A stretch of 64,000 nt of DNA from Lachnoclostridium sp. An76 (GCF_002161355.1 NZ_NFHL01000001.1:806001-870000), one strand, 5' to 3'; positions 1 through 10,241 are shown, counted from the first letter of the stretch. Program-made: numbers and translations. Notes: a model not told the origin generated them from the letters alone.

Positions 1-921
<921 letters not shown>

Positions 922-981
922 TTACAGTATGCCTTATGTATTTTCCCCCGGAGCTCCGATTTCTATTCAAAAGAATATCTG

Positions 982-1011
982 ATAGCTGTCTGCCCGCTGC
1001 CCGACAGACAG
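982..1011 (-). promoter_or_regulatory. Hairpin in the enolase upstream region
   Basis: Perfect 9-bp inverted repeat (AGCTGTCTG / CAGACAGCT) with a 12-nt loop, about 80 bp upstream of the enolase start and downstream of the ltaE terminator. There is no T tract, so it is not an obvious terminator. It could be a leader structure or an operator; the function is unknown. Confidence 0.35.
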
Positions 1012-1053
1012 CTTCTCACAAGGACATAACGGCTGTCCGCCAGATATATCGCA

Positions 1054-1082
1054 CAAAAAAACTGCACCCTACAAGAGTGCAG
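1054..1082 (-). terminator. Intrinsic terminator of ltaE
   Basis: On the minus strand CTGCAC, a 9-nt loop and GTGCAG are followed by seven T. The ltaE stop codon (1069-1071) lies inside the loop, so the last codons are part of the terminator. Confidence 0.8.
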
Positions 1083-2094
1083 CCAGTTTTTCCACATCTT
1101 CCATCCGGGTCGCCCAGCTCGTGGCAAACCGGACTACCGTATGATCTTCATCCTTTTTCTCCCAGAAGCTGAAAACCACGTCTTTTTTCAACTGTTCCAT
1201 TTTCCTGTTTTCCAGTATGACAAAGACCTGGTTGGTCGGTGAATCGGTGTAAAATTTATACCCTTTCTCCTTTAAGATCTGCTTCAGTCTTTTGGCCGCC
1301 GCGACCGCATTCCTGCTGATCTCAAAATACAGCCCATCCGTAAACAGTGCGTCAAACTGGACTCCCAGAAGCCGTCCCTTCGCCAGGAGAGCTCCTCTCT
1401 GCTTCACCATGGTCATAAAACGGGGCGGCATGTCCTCCTTTGTAAACACTACCGCTTCCCCGCACAGCGCCCCCACCTTCGTGCCGCCGATATAAAATAC
1501 ATCACAGTATTCCGCCACATCTTTCAAAGTCACATCTGTCCCCTCCGCTGCAAGGCCATATCCAAGCCTCGCCCCGTCCATATAGAGAGGGATCCCGTAC
1601 TGGGCGCACACAGCTGACAGCTCAGCCAGCTCGCCTTTTGTATACAATGTACCATATTCCGTTGGATGGGAAATATAGACCATTCCCGGGAATACCATAT
1701 GTTCATGATTCTCATCTTCGTAAAATGAGTGAAGATAGTCAGACAGGGCATCTGCTGATATCTTCCCCTCCTCCTGGGGAAGCATGAGCACCTTATGCCC
1801 TGAACATTCTATGGCTCCTGCCTCATGAGAGCTGACATGGCCCGTCTCCGCCGCGATGACTCCCTCATAGGGCTTCAGCATCGTGCTGATGACGATCTGG
1901 TTTGTCTGTGTTCCGCCTGTGAGAAAACAGATTTCCGCTTCCGGGCAACCGCAGGCCTTTCGGATCTTCTCCGCCGCGGAAACACAGTAGGGATCCGTCC
2001 CATATCCCGGGAGCTGTTCCATGTTTGTCTCCAGAAGACGCTTTAACACTTTGTCATGGGCTCCTTCTGAATAATCATTCTCAAATACAAGCAT
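1069..2094 (-). CDS. ltaE: Low-specificity L-threonine aldolase
   Basis: 341-residue PLP enzyme of fold type I that cleaves L-threonine or allo-threonine to glycine and acetaldehyde. Visible features are the N-terminal FENDYSEGAHDKVLKRL, the HVSSHEAGAIE substrate region, MDGARLGYGLA holding the PLP-contacting Asp, and FYIGGTKVGALCGEA holding the presumed Schiff-base lysine. Length fits the family. Its ATG overlaps the TAA stop of the upstream flavin reductase gene by one base (TAATG), which suggests translational coupling. It ends in a terminator that includes its own stop codon. The exact stereospecificity cannot be told from sequence. Confidence 0.93.
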   Translation of the reverse strand: MLVFENDYSEGAHDKVLKRLLETNMEQLPGYGTDPYCVSAAEKIRKACGCPEAEICFLTGGTQTNQIVISTMLKPYEGVIAAETGHVSSHEAGAIECSGHKVLMLPQEEGKISADALSDYLHSFYEDENHEHMVFPGMVYISHPTEYGTLYTKGELAELSAVCAQYGIPLYMDGARLGYGLAAEGTDVTLKDVAEYCDVFYIGGTKVGALCGEAVVFTKEDMPPRFMTMVKQRGALLAKGRLLGVQFDALFTDGLYFEISRNAVAAAKRLKQILKEKGYKFYTDSPTNQVFVILENRKMEQLKKDVVFSFWEKKDEDHTVVRFATSWATRMEDVEKLAALL

Positions 2095-2831
2095 TATTTT
2101 CCCGCCTTTCCGCCGGATGCAGGCTTTCTGGTTTTTCCGGCTTTTCCGTTACTCCCTGTTTTCCATTTGCCGCCTGCTTTTCCCGCACTGCCTGTTTTTC
2201 CGGCACGCACTATTCTTTCAGCACTCCCCGTCTTTTTACAGCTCCGCTCTTTTTCTTTGAGCGGCGGCTTTTTTCTGACACTGTACCCGAAACTTCCCAG
2301 TTTCTTCCCAAGTCCCAGATATTCCCCATGAGAATACGCCAGGAGCCCTGTTTTGTTCAGTTCGAATTTGCCTTTCTCATCCATATACTCCTCATCCACC
2401 TGGACAGCAGTCACTTCCGCGAGGAACATATGGTGACTTCCCAGTTCCCGGATGTCCGTTACCCTGCATTCGATATTGACCGGGGATTCCGCTATGACAG
2501 GAGCATATCCGAGAGACACTGCCTTTGCCTCTGTCAGACCGCATTCTTTCCATTTATCCACATCTTTCCCTGACCGCACCCCGCAGTAATCTGTCGCACG
2601 GATCAGATCCTCTGTCGTAAGGTTGATCACAAATTCGCCGCTCTCCCGGATCATCCTGTAGGAGTGCCTTTCCGGGCGCACGGAGATATAGACCATCGCC
2701 GGGTTAGTGCACACAGTCCCCGTCCACGCTACGGTCAGGATATTTGCATTTCCGCTCTTATCCGCTGTACTGACCAGGACCGCCGGAAGCGGATAAAGCA
2801 TATTTCCCGGTTTCCAAACCTGTTTTTCCAT
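2094..2831 (-). CDS. Flavin reductase family protein with basic repeat tail
   Basis: 245 residues. Residues ~1-180 read as an FMN-binding flavin reductase-like domain, with segments AVLVSTADKSGNANILTVAW and CTNPAMVYISVRPERHSY typical of the family. Such proteins bind FMN and often act as small NAD(P)H:flavin oxidoreductases. Residues ~181-245 form a tail rich in Lys, Gly, Ser and Thr with repeats of the type KTGS and GKAGK; I do not know this tail from the family, and it may bind nucleic acid or be a low-complexity expansion. The gene lies 81 bp after the pyrophosphatase gene and overlaps ltaE by one base, so the three genes are probably one transcript. The physiological substrate is unknown. 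Confidence 0.88.
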   Translation of the reverse strand: MEKQVWKPGNMLYPLPAVLVSTADKSGNANILTVAWTGTVCTNPAMVYISVRPERHSYRMIRESGEFVINLTTEDLIRATDYCGVRSGKDVDKWKECGLTEAKAVSLGYAPVIAESPVNIECRVTDIRELGSHHMFLAEVTAVQVDEEYMDEKGKFELNKTGLLAYSHGEYLGLGKKLGSFGYSVRKKPPLKEKERSCKKTGSAERIVRAGKTGSAGKAGGKWKTGSNGKAGKTRKPASGGKAGK

Positions 2832-2912
2832 TTTGTTTCCCTCCTGTAAACGCTGCTGTCTGTCTTCCGATCCTGCGGGCAGCTCACGGCAAATCCGTTC
2901 GCGGTCCGTACT

Positions 2913-4565
2913 TTACTGCTGCAGCGAGCCGACCAGCGTAGGCACGAGCTGTTTCTTCCTGGAAACAACTCCCTTGAGCATGATCTCTTCCGTATCTTCC
3001 GGCAGGTCGTACGCATTCAGTATCTTTTCTCTTGCCTCCGGCCCGCAGCACAGCAGTTCAGAGGACTCTGTGATGATATTCGTCAGCATAAAGAAGATCA
3101 TATCCAGGCCATGACCATGCCGTGCCCTCTCAAGATGCGGCTCCACGATCTCCTTGATCTCTTTTAACTCATCCCCGCTCATGGAATTCACCTGTCCCAC
3201 ACCGAAGACTGTATCATTGACTGTAAACTGTTTGAAGTCAAGGAAGCAGATCTCTTCCGCACTCTTGCCCTTTAAGTTGCTTCCCGCATTGAACATCTCC
3301 TGCGCCAGCGTCTCCACTTCCACTCCCGCGATCTTTGCCAGCGCACGGGCTGCCTGCTCATCCAGCGGGGTACATGTCGGGGACCGGAACATCAGGGTAT
3401 CCGAAATGATCGCAGAGCACAACAGGGCTGCGTGCACCGGCTCCACCAGGATACATTCCTCCTGATACATCTGGTATACGATCGTCGCAGTACATCCCAC
3501 CGGCTGGTTGCGGAAAAATACCGGCCCCATTGTCTCAATGCTCAGTCCCAGCCTGTGGTGGTCGATGATCTCCAGCACATCCGCCTCTTCCACACCGTCC
3601 ACTGCCTGGCTCCTCTCATTGTGGTCCACGAGGATGACCTGTTTTTTCTTTACATTAAGGATACGCCTTCTCGAGAGCAGGCCCACAAATTTCCCTTTAT
3701 TATCCACCACGGGGAAATCGCGGAAACGCTTCTTTGCCATAACCTCCTGCACGTCGTCCACATAATCCTTCATCCGAAAGGTAACCAGATTACCTTTTGT
3801 CATAAAATATTTCACAGGAATACTCTGGTTGATATGCTGCGCCGCTGTAAACGTATCGAGGGGCGTGCGGATGATCACGATCTGCTTCTCCTCCGCCTGA
3901 CGTATGATCTCCTCTGATATGGGAGCGTTCTGGCACACGACCATACAGCTCGCTTCCATATCTACAGCGCACTTCTGCGCATCCTTCCGGTCGCCCATGA
4001 TCACAAGGTCATCCCTGCTGATAAAGTCAGACATCAGGATCCTGCTGGATGCCGCGATGACAACCTTTCCCTTCAGGAAATAGCCGTGCTCATTCCCGGT
4101 CACCACTTCACCGTCCACCGCGCGCGCGATATTCCGGTACTGAGTGCGCGCCTTGGCAAGGATCTTGCTGTCATACACATCCATGTAGGTCTTCGCGATA
4201 TCACCGATCGTGATAACTCCCTCCAGCTTCCCGTTCCTTGTCACCGGAAGGGTATGTATATTGGACTCCCGCATTTTTTCCCAGGCAGTCCTGATCGAAA
4301 CACTGCTCTTTAAACCTTCTACTTCCTTAAGTTCCACGTCTTTGATCTGCTCTCTCAGGTCAGACAAAAGCCGCGGCACCTTTACCCCGAAGCGCTCCAG
4401 CACATACTGTGTCTCCTCGTTCAGCTGCCCGGCGCGGCGCGGCTCATGCACCCTGCCTGTAAGTTTCGTCTTAAGCGCTGCATAGACAATAGCTGAACAT
4501 ATTGAATCCGTATCCGGATTTTTATGACCTACAACATATATTTTTCTTTCTTTTTCTCTTCCCAT
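2913..4565 (-). CDS. Manganese-dependent inorganic pyrophosphatase with CBS and DRTGG domains
   Basis: Hydrolyses pyrophosphate to phosphate in the cytosol. 550 residues from the chosen start. The N-terminal DHH domain starts VVGHKNPDTDSICSAI (metal ligands H and DTD). A CBS pair is split by a DRTGG-type insert at roughly residues 70-310, then DHNERSQAVDGVEEADVLEIIDHH holds the second metal site, followed by the DHHA2 domain. This architecture is that of family II pyrophosphatases regulated by adenine nucleotides. The frame stays open upstream to 4733, but the start at 4565 is preferred: AAGGAG lies 8 nt before the ATG and the protein then begins just before the DHH motif. It is divergent from the S1-domain gene. 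Confidence 0.93.
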   Translation of the reverse strand: MGREKERKIYVVGHKNPDTDSICSAIVYAALKTKLTGRVHEPRRAGQLNEETQYVLERFGVKVPRLLSDLREQIKDVELKEVEGLKSSVSIRTAWEKMRESNIHTLPVTRNGKLEGVITIGDIAKTYMDVYDSKILAKARTQYRNIARAVDGEVVTGNEHGYFLKGKVVIAASSRILMSDFISRDDLVIMGDRKDAQKCAVDMEASCMVVCQNAPISEEIIRQAEEKQIVIIRTPLDTFTAAQHINQSIPVKYFMTKGNLVTFRMKDYVDDVQEVMAKKRFRDFPVVDNKGKFVGLLSRRRILNVKKKQVILVDHNERSQAVDGVEEADVLEIIDHHRLGLSIETMGPVFFRNQPVGCTATIVYQMYQEECILVEPVHAALLCSAIISDTLMFRSPTCTPLDEQAARALAKIAGVEVETLAQEMFNAGSNLKGKSAEEICFLDFKQFTVNDTVFGVGQVNSMSGDELKEIKEIVEPHLERARHGHGLDMIFFMLTNIITESSELLCCGPEAREKILNAYDLPEDTEEIMLKGVVSRKKQLVPTLVGSLQQ

Positions 4566-4750
4566 ATATCTTTCTCCTTCTTTCCCGAAGCGCATCCGCC
4601 CATATTCCCGGCAGCGTCTCCGGCCATAATACAGCCGAACACCCCGTGTAAAAAGCCAGGCCGTGTGTTCTGCTTTTTTGATCCTTACTAAAGCTTGCCA
4701 TCTTTTCACAGGATAGTCAACCAGATTTTTCACCCTTCTTACTCTTGCTG

Positions 4751-4780
4751 TTGTTTTTTGCGCCTTAAATATGGTATACT
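4751..4780 (+). promoter_or_regulatory. Promoter of the S1-domain gene
   Basis: TTGTTT (4751-4756), 18 bp, TATACT (4775-4780), about 40 bp before the ATG at 4821. Confidence 0.6.
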
Positions 4781-4820
4781 AGGGGCATTGAAAAATCTAT
4801 GTAAGTTGAGGTGCAGTACA

Positions 4821-5549
4821 ATGAGCGAAGAAATGAAAGAAGCAATGCAGGCAGAGGAAACATCCCAGGCTCAGGCTGAGGAAACTGCCGAAACAGAAAC
4901 AACTGAAACAATGGCTGATTATGAAGAACACTTTGATGACGCCAATCCCTGGAACAGGGTTGCCGAATATATGGAAAAGAAGACTGTGCTCCCCGTAAAA
5001 GTTGAAGGAGTCGTCAACGGAGGCGTTATCGCGATGGTAGAGGGATTAAGGGGATTTGTTCCCGCATCCAAGCTCTCCCTCTCCTACATCGAAGATCTTG
5101 AGACATATCTGCTCAAAGACATCGAAGTACAGGTCATTGATGTGGACCAGGCGAACAACCGCCTCGTACTTTCCGCACGTGAGATCCTGAAAGAAAAGGA
5201 AAGAAAAGCGCGTGAAGAGCAGATCGCAAACCTGAAGATCGGCACAGTCCTTGAGGGAACTGTTGAGACTCTCCAGAACTACGGAGCATTCGTCAAGCTT
5301 GAAAATGGTCTGTCCGGACTGGTCCACGTATCACAGATCTCTCAGAAACGGGTGAAAATGCCGTCAGATGTCCTCAATGTGGGCGACAAAGTAACTGTCA
5401 AAGTCATCGGCGTCAAAGACGGAAAAGTAAGCCTGAGCATGAAGGCACTCGAAGAAGTCAAAGAAGAACCCGAAGAAAAGGTAGTGATCCCGAAGAGCGA
5501 GAATATCGGGACCAGCCTGGGTGATCTTTTCAAAAACATCAAGCTGTAA
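4821..5549 (+). CDS. S1 RNA-binding domain protein (RpsA-like, two S1 domains)
   Basis: 242 residues: an acidic, Gln/Glu/Thr-rich N-terminus, then two S1 (OB-fold) domains at about residues 55-120 (LPVKVEGVVNGGVIAMVEGLRGFVP...) and 135-205 (GTVLEGTVETLQNYGAFVKLENGLSGLVHVSQIS). S1 domains bind single-stranded RNA; small S1 proteins of Firmicutes are related to ribosomal protein S1 but are shorter. The frame is open from 4695, but the start at 4821 has GAGGTG at proper spacing, lies downstream of a clear promoter, and gives a protein that starts without the atypical Cys-rich leader. The stop codon coincides with the end of a repeat element. The RNA target is unknown. Confidence 0.9.
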   Translation: MSEEMKEAMQAEETSQAQAEETAETETTETMADYEEHFDDANPWNRVAEYMEKKTVLPVKVEGVVNGGVIAMVEGLRGFVPASKLSLSYIEDLETYLLKDIEVQVIDVDQANNRLVLSAREILKEKERKAREEQIANLKIGTVLEGTVETLQNYGAFVKLENGLSGLVHVSQISQKRVKMPSDVLNVGDKVTVKVIGVKDGKVSLSMKALEEVKEEPEEKVVIPKSENIGTSLGDLFKNIKL

Positions 5550-5900
5550 ATCTGTATTTGTGGGGGAGCCACTGTCAGAGTAAAACGTCCGAAAACAGTG
5601 AAGCGGTTGTGTCGAAGACGTATTCATCACGGATGTATGGGTGGCTTCGGCTCCGTGGCAGCAAAAACTAAGAAATCCGGGATTATGCTAAAAGCAGAGA
5701 TCAGCAGGGAGCAACTCGGCGTTGCCTCAGACAAGCCCCCTGCTGATCTCAACGCATAGTCCCGGATTTCAAGTTTTTTCAAGCCCCTCCGCAGTCACCT
5801 CAGTCACCCACACACCCGTGCTGAAAGGTTTTCGAAAAAGGCGCTTCGCTGTTTTCTGGTTTTGCTCAAGACGGAAGGTTCCCCGACAAATGTAGCGTTT
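5548..5900. repeat. Long palindromic repeat element A (~353 bp)
   Basis: The left end AAATCTGTATTTGTGGGGG and the reverse complement of the right end (5877-5900) match imperfectly. Inside, successive stretches pair across the centre: 5592-5610 with ~5843-5865; 5628-5650 with ~5797-5818; 5669-5718 (AAATCCGGGATTATGC and GAGATCAGCAGGG) with 5741-5777. The whole region therefore folds as one hairpin. The left end overlaps the TAA stop of the S1 gene. It contains no coding sequence. It is related in its ends to element B and to the shorter element at 32629-32697. It may be a MITE-like element or a structured RNA 3' end. Confidence 0.7.
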
Positions 5901-6147
5901 AAAAACGCAGTGAGAAGAGAACTTTCCCGGCAAAAGATAAAACTACTCTGGTCAGGAGAAACTTACAACGAAGAGGATTTTCCAGCCAAAAGATAACCTT
6001 CCCCCAGCTGGCAGAATTCTATAGCCAGAGAGGCACAGCTTGCTGGGCCAAATCGAACGGCTAATCCCCTCCCGGAAGTCCGCGGTCCTTTCCGATTAAT
6101 AAATCTTCCTGTTTCGCCACAGAAGCTCCCCTTTCATCCAACTTTCG
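5901..6147. other. Non-coding gap between two palindromic elements
   Basis: 247 bp between convergent genes. No ORF with a ribosome binding site and no RNA gene recognised. It contains purine-rich stretches (AGAAGAGAACTTTCCCGGC, AAAAGATAA repeated twice) but nothing that can be assigned. Confidence 0.4.
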
Positions 6148-6496
6148 AAATCCTGCATTTGACTGCGGGGACCTGCCGATCGGATGCGCGCAGAAAACCA
6201 CTCCTTTGATGCACCTTTCGCGGCGGACGGGGATATGGCGACGGTGACTTGGAGTAATCTGCCGGAAAGACTTAAAGGGAGGAAGCGTGGCGTTAATTGT
6301 CCGGCGGATGCCTGAGGCGGAGCCGAATCTTCCGCCGGACAATTGCTTTTAGCCATGCTTTCTCCCTTTTACGTCTTTCCCAGATTACGGAACCGGAACC
6401 AGAGCCATATCCCCGTCCGCTGCGAAAACGTCCTGCAACAAACCGGCGGTTTTCGGACGTTCAGCCATCGGCCGGTTCCCCCACAAATACAGATTT
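6148..6496. repeat. Long palindromic repeat element B (~349 bp)
   Basis: Terminal inverted repeats: 6148-6183 (AAATCCTGCATTTG, then GGGGACCTGCCGATCGG) pair with ~6465-6496. An inner palindrome runs from about 6222 (GGCGGACGGGGATATGGC) to 6422 (GCCATATCCCCGTCCGC), with arms containing GTCTTTCC and a TTGTCCGGCGGA core. The right end AAATCTG on the minus strand overlaps the TAA stop of the FGGY kinase. The core half (AGATTACGG, AAAGACGTAAAAGG, AGCATGGCT) is shared with the hairpin downstream of groEL. Confidence 0.7.
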
Positions 6497-8099
6497 ATAT
6501 CCCCGCATCCACTGCCGCTCTTTCGACCGCGAGTCCCCGGGTATATTTTTCCATAAATCTCTCATACCCCTCCACATCTTCTGACACAGGATCCATCCCC
6601 GTGCCTTTTGCATCGTGGAAGACTTTCTCCGCAAGATAATCTGTCAGGCTCTCTCCGTCTTCTCTGTGAACGAGATAATCTGCCAGAAGTGCTATCCCCC
6701 ATGCGCCGCCTTCTCCGGCAGTCTCCATGACATATACCGGCGTGTTGATCGCTCCGGCGAGGATCCGCTGTCCTACGCCTTTTGTCTTGAACAAGCCCCC
6801 ATGTCCCATAATGCGGTCCAGAGTGACATTTTCTTTTTTGAGCAGGATGTCCATGCCGGTCTTAAGCGCTCCCAGTGAAGTATACAGATGCACTCTCATA
6901 AAGTTTGCCAGATTGAACCGGCTCTCAGGAGAACGGACGAACAGAGGCCGCCCTTCGTCAAAACCTGTGATGTGCTCGCCCGAAAAATAATTGTACGCGA
7001 GCAGCCCGCCGCAGTCAGGATCCCCTTCCAGTGCTTTATTATACAGGGCGCCAAAGAGATGATCCATATCCACGTCCATGCCGAAAGCCTCTGCGAATTC
7101 TCTGAACAGGCCGACCCAGGCATTCAGGTCAGAGGTGCAGTTATTGCAGTGTACCATTGCAACAAGGTCCCCTGCCGGGGTGGTGACGAGATCGATCTCT
7201 TCATATGGTTTTGAGAGATCTTTTTCCAGGACTGCCATGGCAAACACGCTCGTCCCGGCGGAGACATTCCCCGTCCTTACCGCCACACTGTTTGTCGCTG
7301 TCATCCCGGTCCCTGCATCCCCTTCCGGCGGGCACATCGGGATGCCCGGCATAAGGCTTCCTGACGGATCCAGAAGCTTTGCCCCCTCTTCGGTGAGACA
7401 GCCCGCGTCCTGTCCCGCAACCAGTACTTTGGGGAGCAGCTCACGGATCTTCCAGGGGAACCCATAGTCAGCGACAAGGGCATCAAACTGATCCAGCATC
7501 ACACTGTCATAATCTTTGTCAGCAATATTCATGGGGAACATCCCGGCGGCGTCCCCGCTTCCGAGCACTTTCTGTCCGGTCAGCTTCCAGTGGATATACC
7601 CTGAGAGCGTTGTGATAAAACGGACATCCTTTACATGCTCCTCTCCGTTTAATACTGCCTGATACAGATGGGCAATGCTCCAGCGCTGCGGGATATGGTA
7701 CGAAAACAGCCCTGAGAGCTTTTCCGAAGCCTCCCCCGTGATCGTATTACGCCATGTGCGGAACGGCACGAGAAGCTCTCCTTTATCATCGAAGGCCAGG
7801 TACCCGTGCATCATCGCACTGATGCCGGCAGCCGCCAGACTGGTCAGCCTGACGCCATACTTCCCCTGTACATCTTTCACCAGATCTCTGTAACATCCCT
7901 GGAGCCCTTTCCACACCTCGTCCATATCATAAGTCCAGATATGGTCCACATACTGGTTTTCCCAGTCGTAACTTCCCGAGGCAATGGGAGACTTGTCCTC
8001 ATCGATCAGGACAGCCTTGATCCTCGTAGATCCCAACTCGATCCCGAGCACTGTTTTTCCCGCCTTGATCCTCTCTCCGATCTCTTCTCTTTTTCCCAT
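6495..8099 (-). CDS. FGGY-family carbohydrate kinase (pentulose-kinase-like)
   Basis: 534 residues. The N-terminal phosphate-binding motif is [15 protein letters not shown], and the C-terminal FGGY nucleotide-binding region includes [20 protein letters not shown] and [15 protein letters not shown]. The family phosphorylates sugars such as xylulose, ribulose, gluconate or glycerol with ATP. An araD gene lies 1.3 kb upstream on the same strand, which favours a ketopentose substrate such as L-ribulose, but the diaminopimelate dehydrogenase gene between them has its own promoter, so the link is only suggestive. GGAGG lies 8 nt before the ATG. The stop codon overlaps the end of repeat element B. 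Confidence 0.88.
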   Translation of the reverse strand: MGKREEIGERIKAGKTVLGIELGSTRIKAVLIDEDKSPIASGSYDWENQYVDHIWTYDMDEVWKGLQGCYRDLVKDVQGKYGVRLTSLAAAGISAMMHGYLAFDDKGELLVPFRTWRNTITGEASEKLSGLFSYHIPQRWSIAHLYQAVLNGEEHVKDVRFITTLSGYIHWKLTGQKVLGSGDAAGMFPMNIADKDYDSVMLDQFDALVADYGFPWKIRELLPKVLVAGQDAGCLTEEGAKLLDPSGSLMPGIPMCPPEGDAGTGMTATNSVAVRTGNVSAGTSVFAMAVLEKDLSKPYEEIDLVTTPAGDLVAMVHCNNCTSDLNAWVGLFREFAEAFGMDVDMDHLFGALYNKALEGDPDCGGLLAYNYFSGEHITGFDEGRPLFVRSPESRFNLANFMRVHLYTSLGALKTGMDILLKKENVTLDRIMGHGGLFKTKGVGQRILAGAINTPVYVMETAGEGGAWGIALLADYLVHREDGESLTDYLAEKVFHDAKGTGMDPVSEDVEGYERFMEKYTRGLAVERAAVDAGI

Positions 8100-8167
8100 C
8101 CTGAGCGCCTCCTTTTTCTTTTTCCCTCTGCTTTGGCTTTATTCTTCTATATGGCTTATTTATGCGT

Positions 8168-8223
8168 AATGCCGCGCGCAGGCCGGAAATCTGTCCAGGG
8201 ATCCGTGTCCGCGGTGCGGCATT
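8168..8223 (-). terminator. Probable hairpin terminator after ddh
   Basis: AATGCCGC at 8168-8175 pairs with GCGGCATT at 8216-8223, with GC-rich inner pairing, just past the ddh stop at 8246. The T tract is poor, so efficiency is uncertain. Confidence 0.45.
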
Positions 8224-8245
8224 ATTTCAGTTATCTGATCCAGGC

Positions 8246-9232
8246 TTACAGCATACTCTTCCTGAGTTCTTCCCCGCTCTTTGCGCTTAAGTATGCCGGA
8301 GCGATGTCAAAGACTGTCCTGCATCCGGAGACTCCTTCCTGAGACAGTCTGTATGCGGCGCGGGCATATGCCACGAGTACAGAAGATGTAAATTCCGGGT
8401 TGGAATCCAGCTTTAAGCTGTACTCGATGAGATGGCTGTGCTCACCGTCCCAGCCGGTCTTTCCGCTCCGTAAAACAAATCCGCCGTGCGGGATCCCGCT
8501 GTGGTCTCTCTTTAATTCATCCTCGCTGATGAAATGTACGGTTGTGTCATAATCAGAGAAATAGTTTGGCATTGTCTTGATCTCTTCCTCAACCTTTGCC
8601 GCATCCGCGCCTTCCTCAAGCACGACAAAGCACTCGCGGGTATGCTTTTCTCTTGTCGTCAGTTCCGGGTTCTCTCCGTTTCTAACAGCTTCCAGCGCTG
8701 CTTCCACAGGGATCGTGTACTGCTTCGCATCCTTTACGCCTTCTACCCTGCGGACCGCGTCCGAATGTCCCTGGCTTACGCCCTTCCCCCAGAATGTGTA
8801 ATCCTTTCCTTCCGGAAGGATGGCATTCGCATACAGACGGTTCAGTGAGAACATGCCCGGATCCCAGCCCACGGAGATGATACCGACTTTATTTCCTTCC
8901 TTTGCCGCTGCATCCACGTTTGCGTAATGCTCCGGGATCCTTGCGTGTGTGTCAAAGCTGTCGATCACATTGAACATGCGCGCAAACTCCGGCGTCTGCA
9001 CCGGAAGGTCTGTGGCGCTCCCGCCGCACAGGATCATAACATCGATCTTCTCTTTCCAGTCAGCCGCGTCCGCAATACGGCACACCGGCACATTCTCCGT
9101 CAGGATCTTTACATCCCCGGGATCCCTGCGGGTAAATACTGCCGCAAGCTCCATATCCGGATTCTGCTTTATCGCGCATTCCACGCCTCTTCCAAGATTT
9201 CCATAACCTAAGATTCCAATACGAATACTCAT
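8246..9232 (-). CDS. ddh: meso-Diaminopimelate D-dehydrogenase
   Basis: 328 residues, the usual length. Converts tetrahydrodipicolinate, ammonia and NADPH to meso-diaminopimelate in one step, feeding lysine and peptidoglycan synthesis. The N-terminal Rossmann motif is IGILGYGNLGRGVE. Further family segments are SFDTHARIPEHY, SVGWDPGMFSLNRLYANA, FWGKGVSQGHSDAVRRVEGV and the C-terminal NPEFTSSVLVAYARAAYRL. A good ribosome binding site (AAAGGAG) and its own promoter (9288-9316) precede it. Possession of Ddh is common in Lachnospiraceae. Confidence 0.95.
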   Translation of the reverse strand: MSIRIGILGYGNLGRGVECAIKQNPDMELAAVFTRRDPGDVKILTENVPVCRIADAADWKEKIDVMILCGGSATDLPVQTPEFARMFNVIDSFDTHARIPEHYANVDAAAKEGNKVGIISVGWDPGMFSLNRLYANAILPEGKDYTFWGKGVSQGHSDAVRRVEGVKDAKQYTIPVEAALEAVRNGENPELTTREKHTRECFVVLEEGADAAKVEEEIKTMPNYFSDYDTTVHFISEDELKRDHSGIPHGGFVLRSGKTGWDGEHSHLIEYSLKLDSNPEFTSSVLVAYARAAYRLSQEGVSGCRTVFDIAPAYLSAKSGEELRKSML

Positions 9233-9261
9233 TTCTTATCTGCTCCTTTGCTGTTTTGATA

Positions 9262-9284
9262 AAGGGAGCCGGTCAGGCTCCCTT
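9262..9284 (-). terminator. Hairpin between araD and ddh
   Basis: AAGGGAGCC / GGCTCCCTT with a 5-nt loop and a short TTTATC tract on the minus strand. It probably ends the araD transcript. It also lies at the predicted start of the ddh transcript, so it may instead be a leader hairpin. Confidence 0.5.
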
Positions 9285-9287
9285 GTT

Positions 9288-9316
9288 ATTATACAGGCAT
9301 AAAGATCAGTTTTCAA
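9288..9316 (-). promoter_or_regulatory. Promoter of ddh
   Basis: Minus strand TTGAAA (9311-9316), 17 bp, TATAAT (9288-9293), 56 bp before the ATG. Confidence 0.7.
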
Positions 9317-9384
9317 CGGATCATTCTTTATTTTCAGTCTGCTTCCCGAAATTATCCATTCATTCCCAGCCACAGTCTTTCTGC

Positions 9385-10083
9385 TCAGGATCTCTGTCCG
9401 TAATACGCATTCTCACCGTGCTTTCTGTAATAATGCTTATCCTGCAGTTCCTGGGGCGCCGGCTTTATATCCGGGTTGAGGAATTCGCTCCTCGCCGCCA
9501 TCTTTGCCACTTCCTCTGTGACTACGGCATTGTGTACCGCTTCTGCCGCGTCTTTCCCCCAGGCAAAAACCCCGTGGTTCCGGCAGAGCACAGCCGGGAC
9601 TGCGGTGTGATCGATCTTCTGCCGCTCAAACTCATCTGCGATCACGATGCCCGTATTTTTCTCATACGCTTCAGCGATCTCTTCCTTTGTCAGATTCCTC
9701 ACACATGGGATCGCCCCGTAAAAATAATCTGCGTGAGTCGTCCCATAGCACGGGATGTCCCGCCCCGCCTGGGCCCAGCTTGTCGCCCAGGCAGAATGCG
9801 TATGCACGATCCCGCCGATCTGCGGGAAACGGTTATAAAGTTCTGTGTGAGTGGGTGTATCGGACGACGGATCATATCTGCCTTCCACCTTATTCCCCTC
9901 AAGATCCACAACCACCATATCCTCCGGTGTGAGCTTCTCATATTCTACGCCGCTCGGTTTGATGACGAAAAGACCGTTCTCCCGGTCTATCCCGCTTACA
10001 TTTCCCCATGTAAAAGTCACCAGCCCGTATCGTGGGAGCAGCATATTTGCCTCGTATACTTCCTTTTTCAGCTGTTCCAGCAT
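9385..10083 (-). CDS. araD: L-ribulose-5-phosphate 4-epimerase
   Basis: 232 residues. A class II aldolase-like zinc enzyme that interconverts L-ribulose 5-phosphate and D-xylulose 5-phosphate in arabinose or ascorbate use. Motifs: [14 protein letters not shown], the phosphate-binding [29 protein letters not shown], the zinc ligands in [19 protein letters not shown], and [28 protein letters not shown]. The frame is open to a TTG at 10089, but the ATG at 10083 has AAAGGAG at 8 nt and gives the canonical start [13 protein letters not shown]. Identity at the family level is secure; the in vivo sugar is not shown by the sequence. Confidence 0.94.
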   Translation of the reverse strand: MLEQLKKEVYEANMLLPRYGLVTFTWGNVSGIDRENGLFVIKPSGVEYEKLTPEDMVVVDLEGNKVEGRYDPSSDTPTHTELYNRFPQIGGIVHTHSAWATSWAQAGRDIPCYGTTHADYFYGAIPCVRNLTKEEIAEAYEKNTGIVIADEFERQKIDHTAVPAVLCRNHGVFAWGKDAAEAVHNAVVTEEVAKMAARSEFLNPDIKPAPQELQDKHYYRKHGENAYYGQRS

Positions 10084-10160
10084 CTCCAATTCTCCTTTCG
10101 CATTCCCCTGCCGCGGCCTCTTTTCAAACGTCCAGCACTTCTCCTGGCAGATCTGATATA

Positions 10161-10189
10161 ACTATATAACATTACATGATTCAATACAA
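10161..10189 (-). promoter_or_regulatory. Promoter of araD
   Basis: Minus strand TTGTAT (10184-10189), 17 bp, TATAGT (10161-10166), about 80 bp before the ATG. Confidence 0.6.
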
Positions 10190-10241
10190 CTCGCGATTTT
10201 TAAGAAATGCTTTCCGGATCTTCTGATGCTGCTTTTCTTCT

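Noticed and set aside
6061-6356. Minus-strand frames within element B
   Set aside because: Both lie in the palindromic repeat, have no ribosome binding site and differ in frame between the arms; not coding.
9256-10161. 301-residue plus-strand frame across araD
   Set aside because: Shadow of araD with Cys/His/Arg-rich sequence; araD motifs on the minus strand are decisive.
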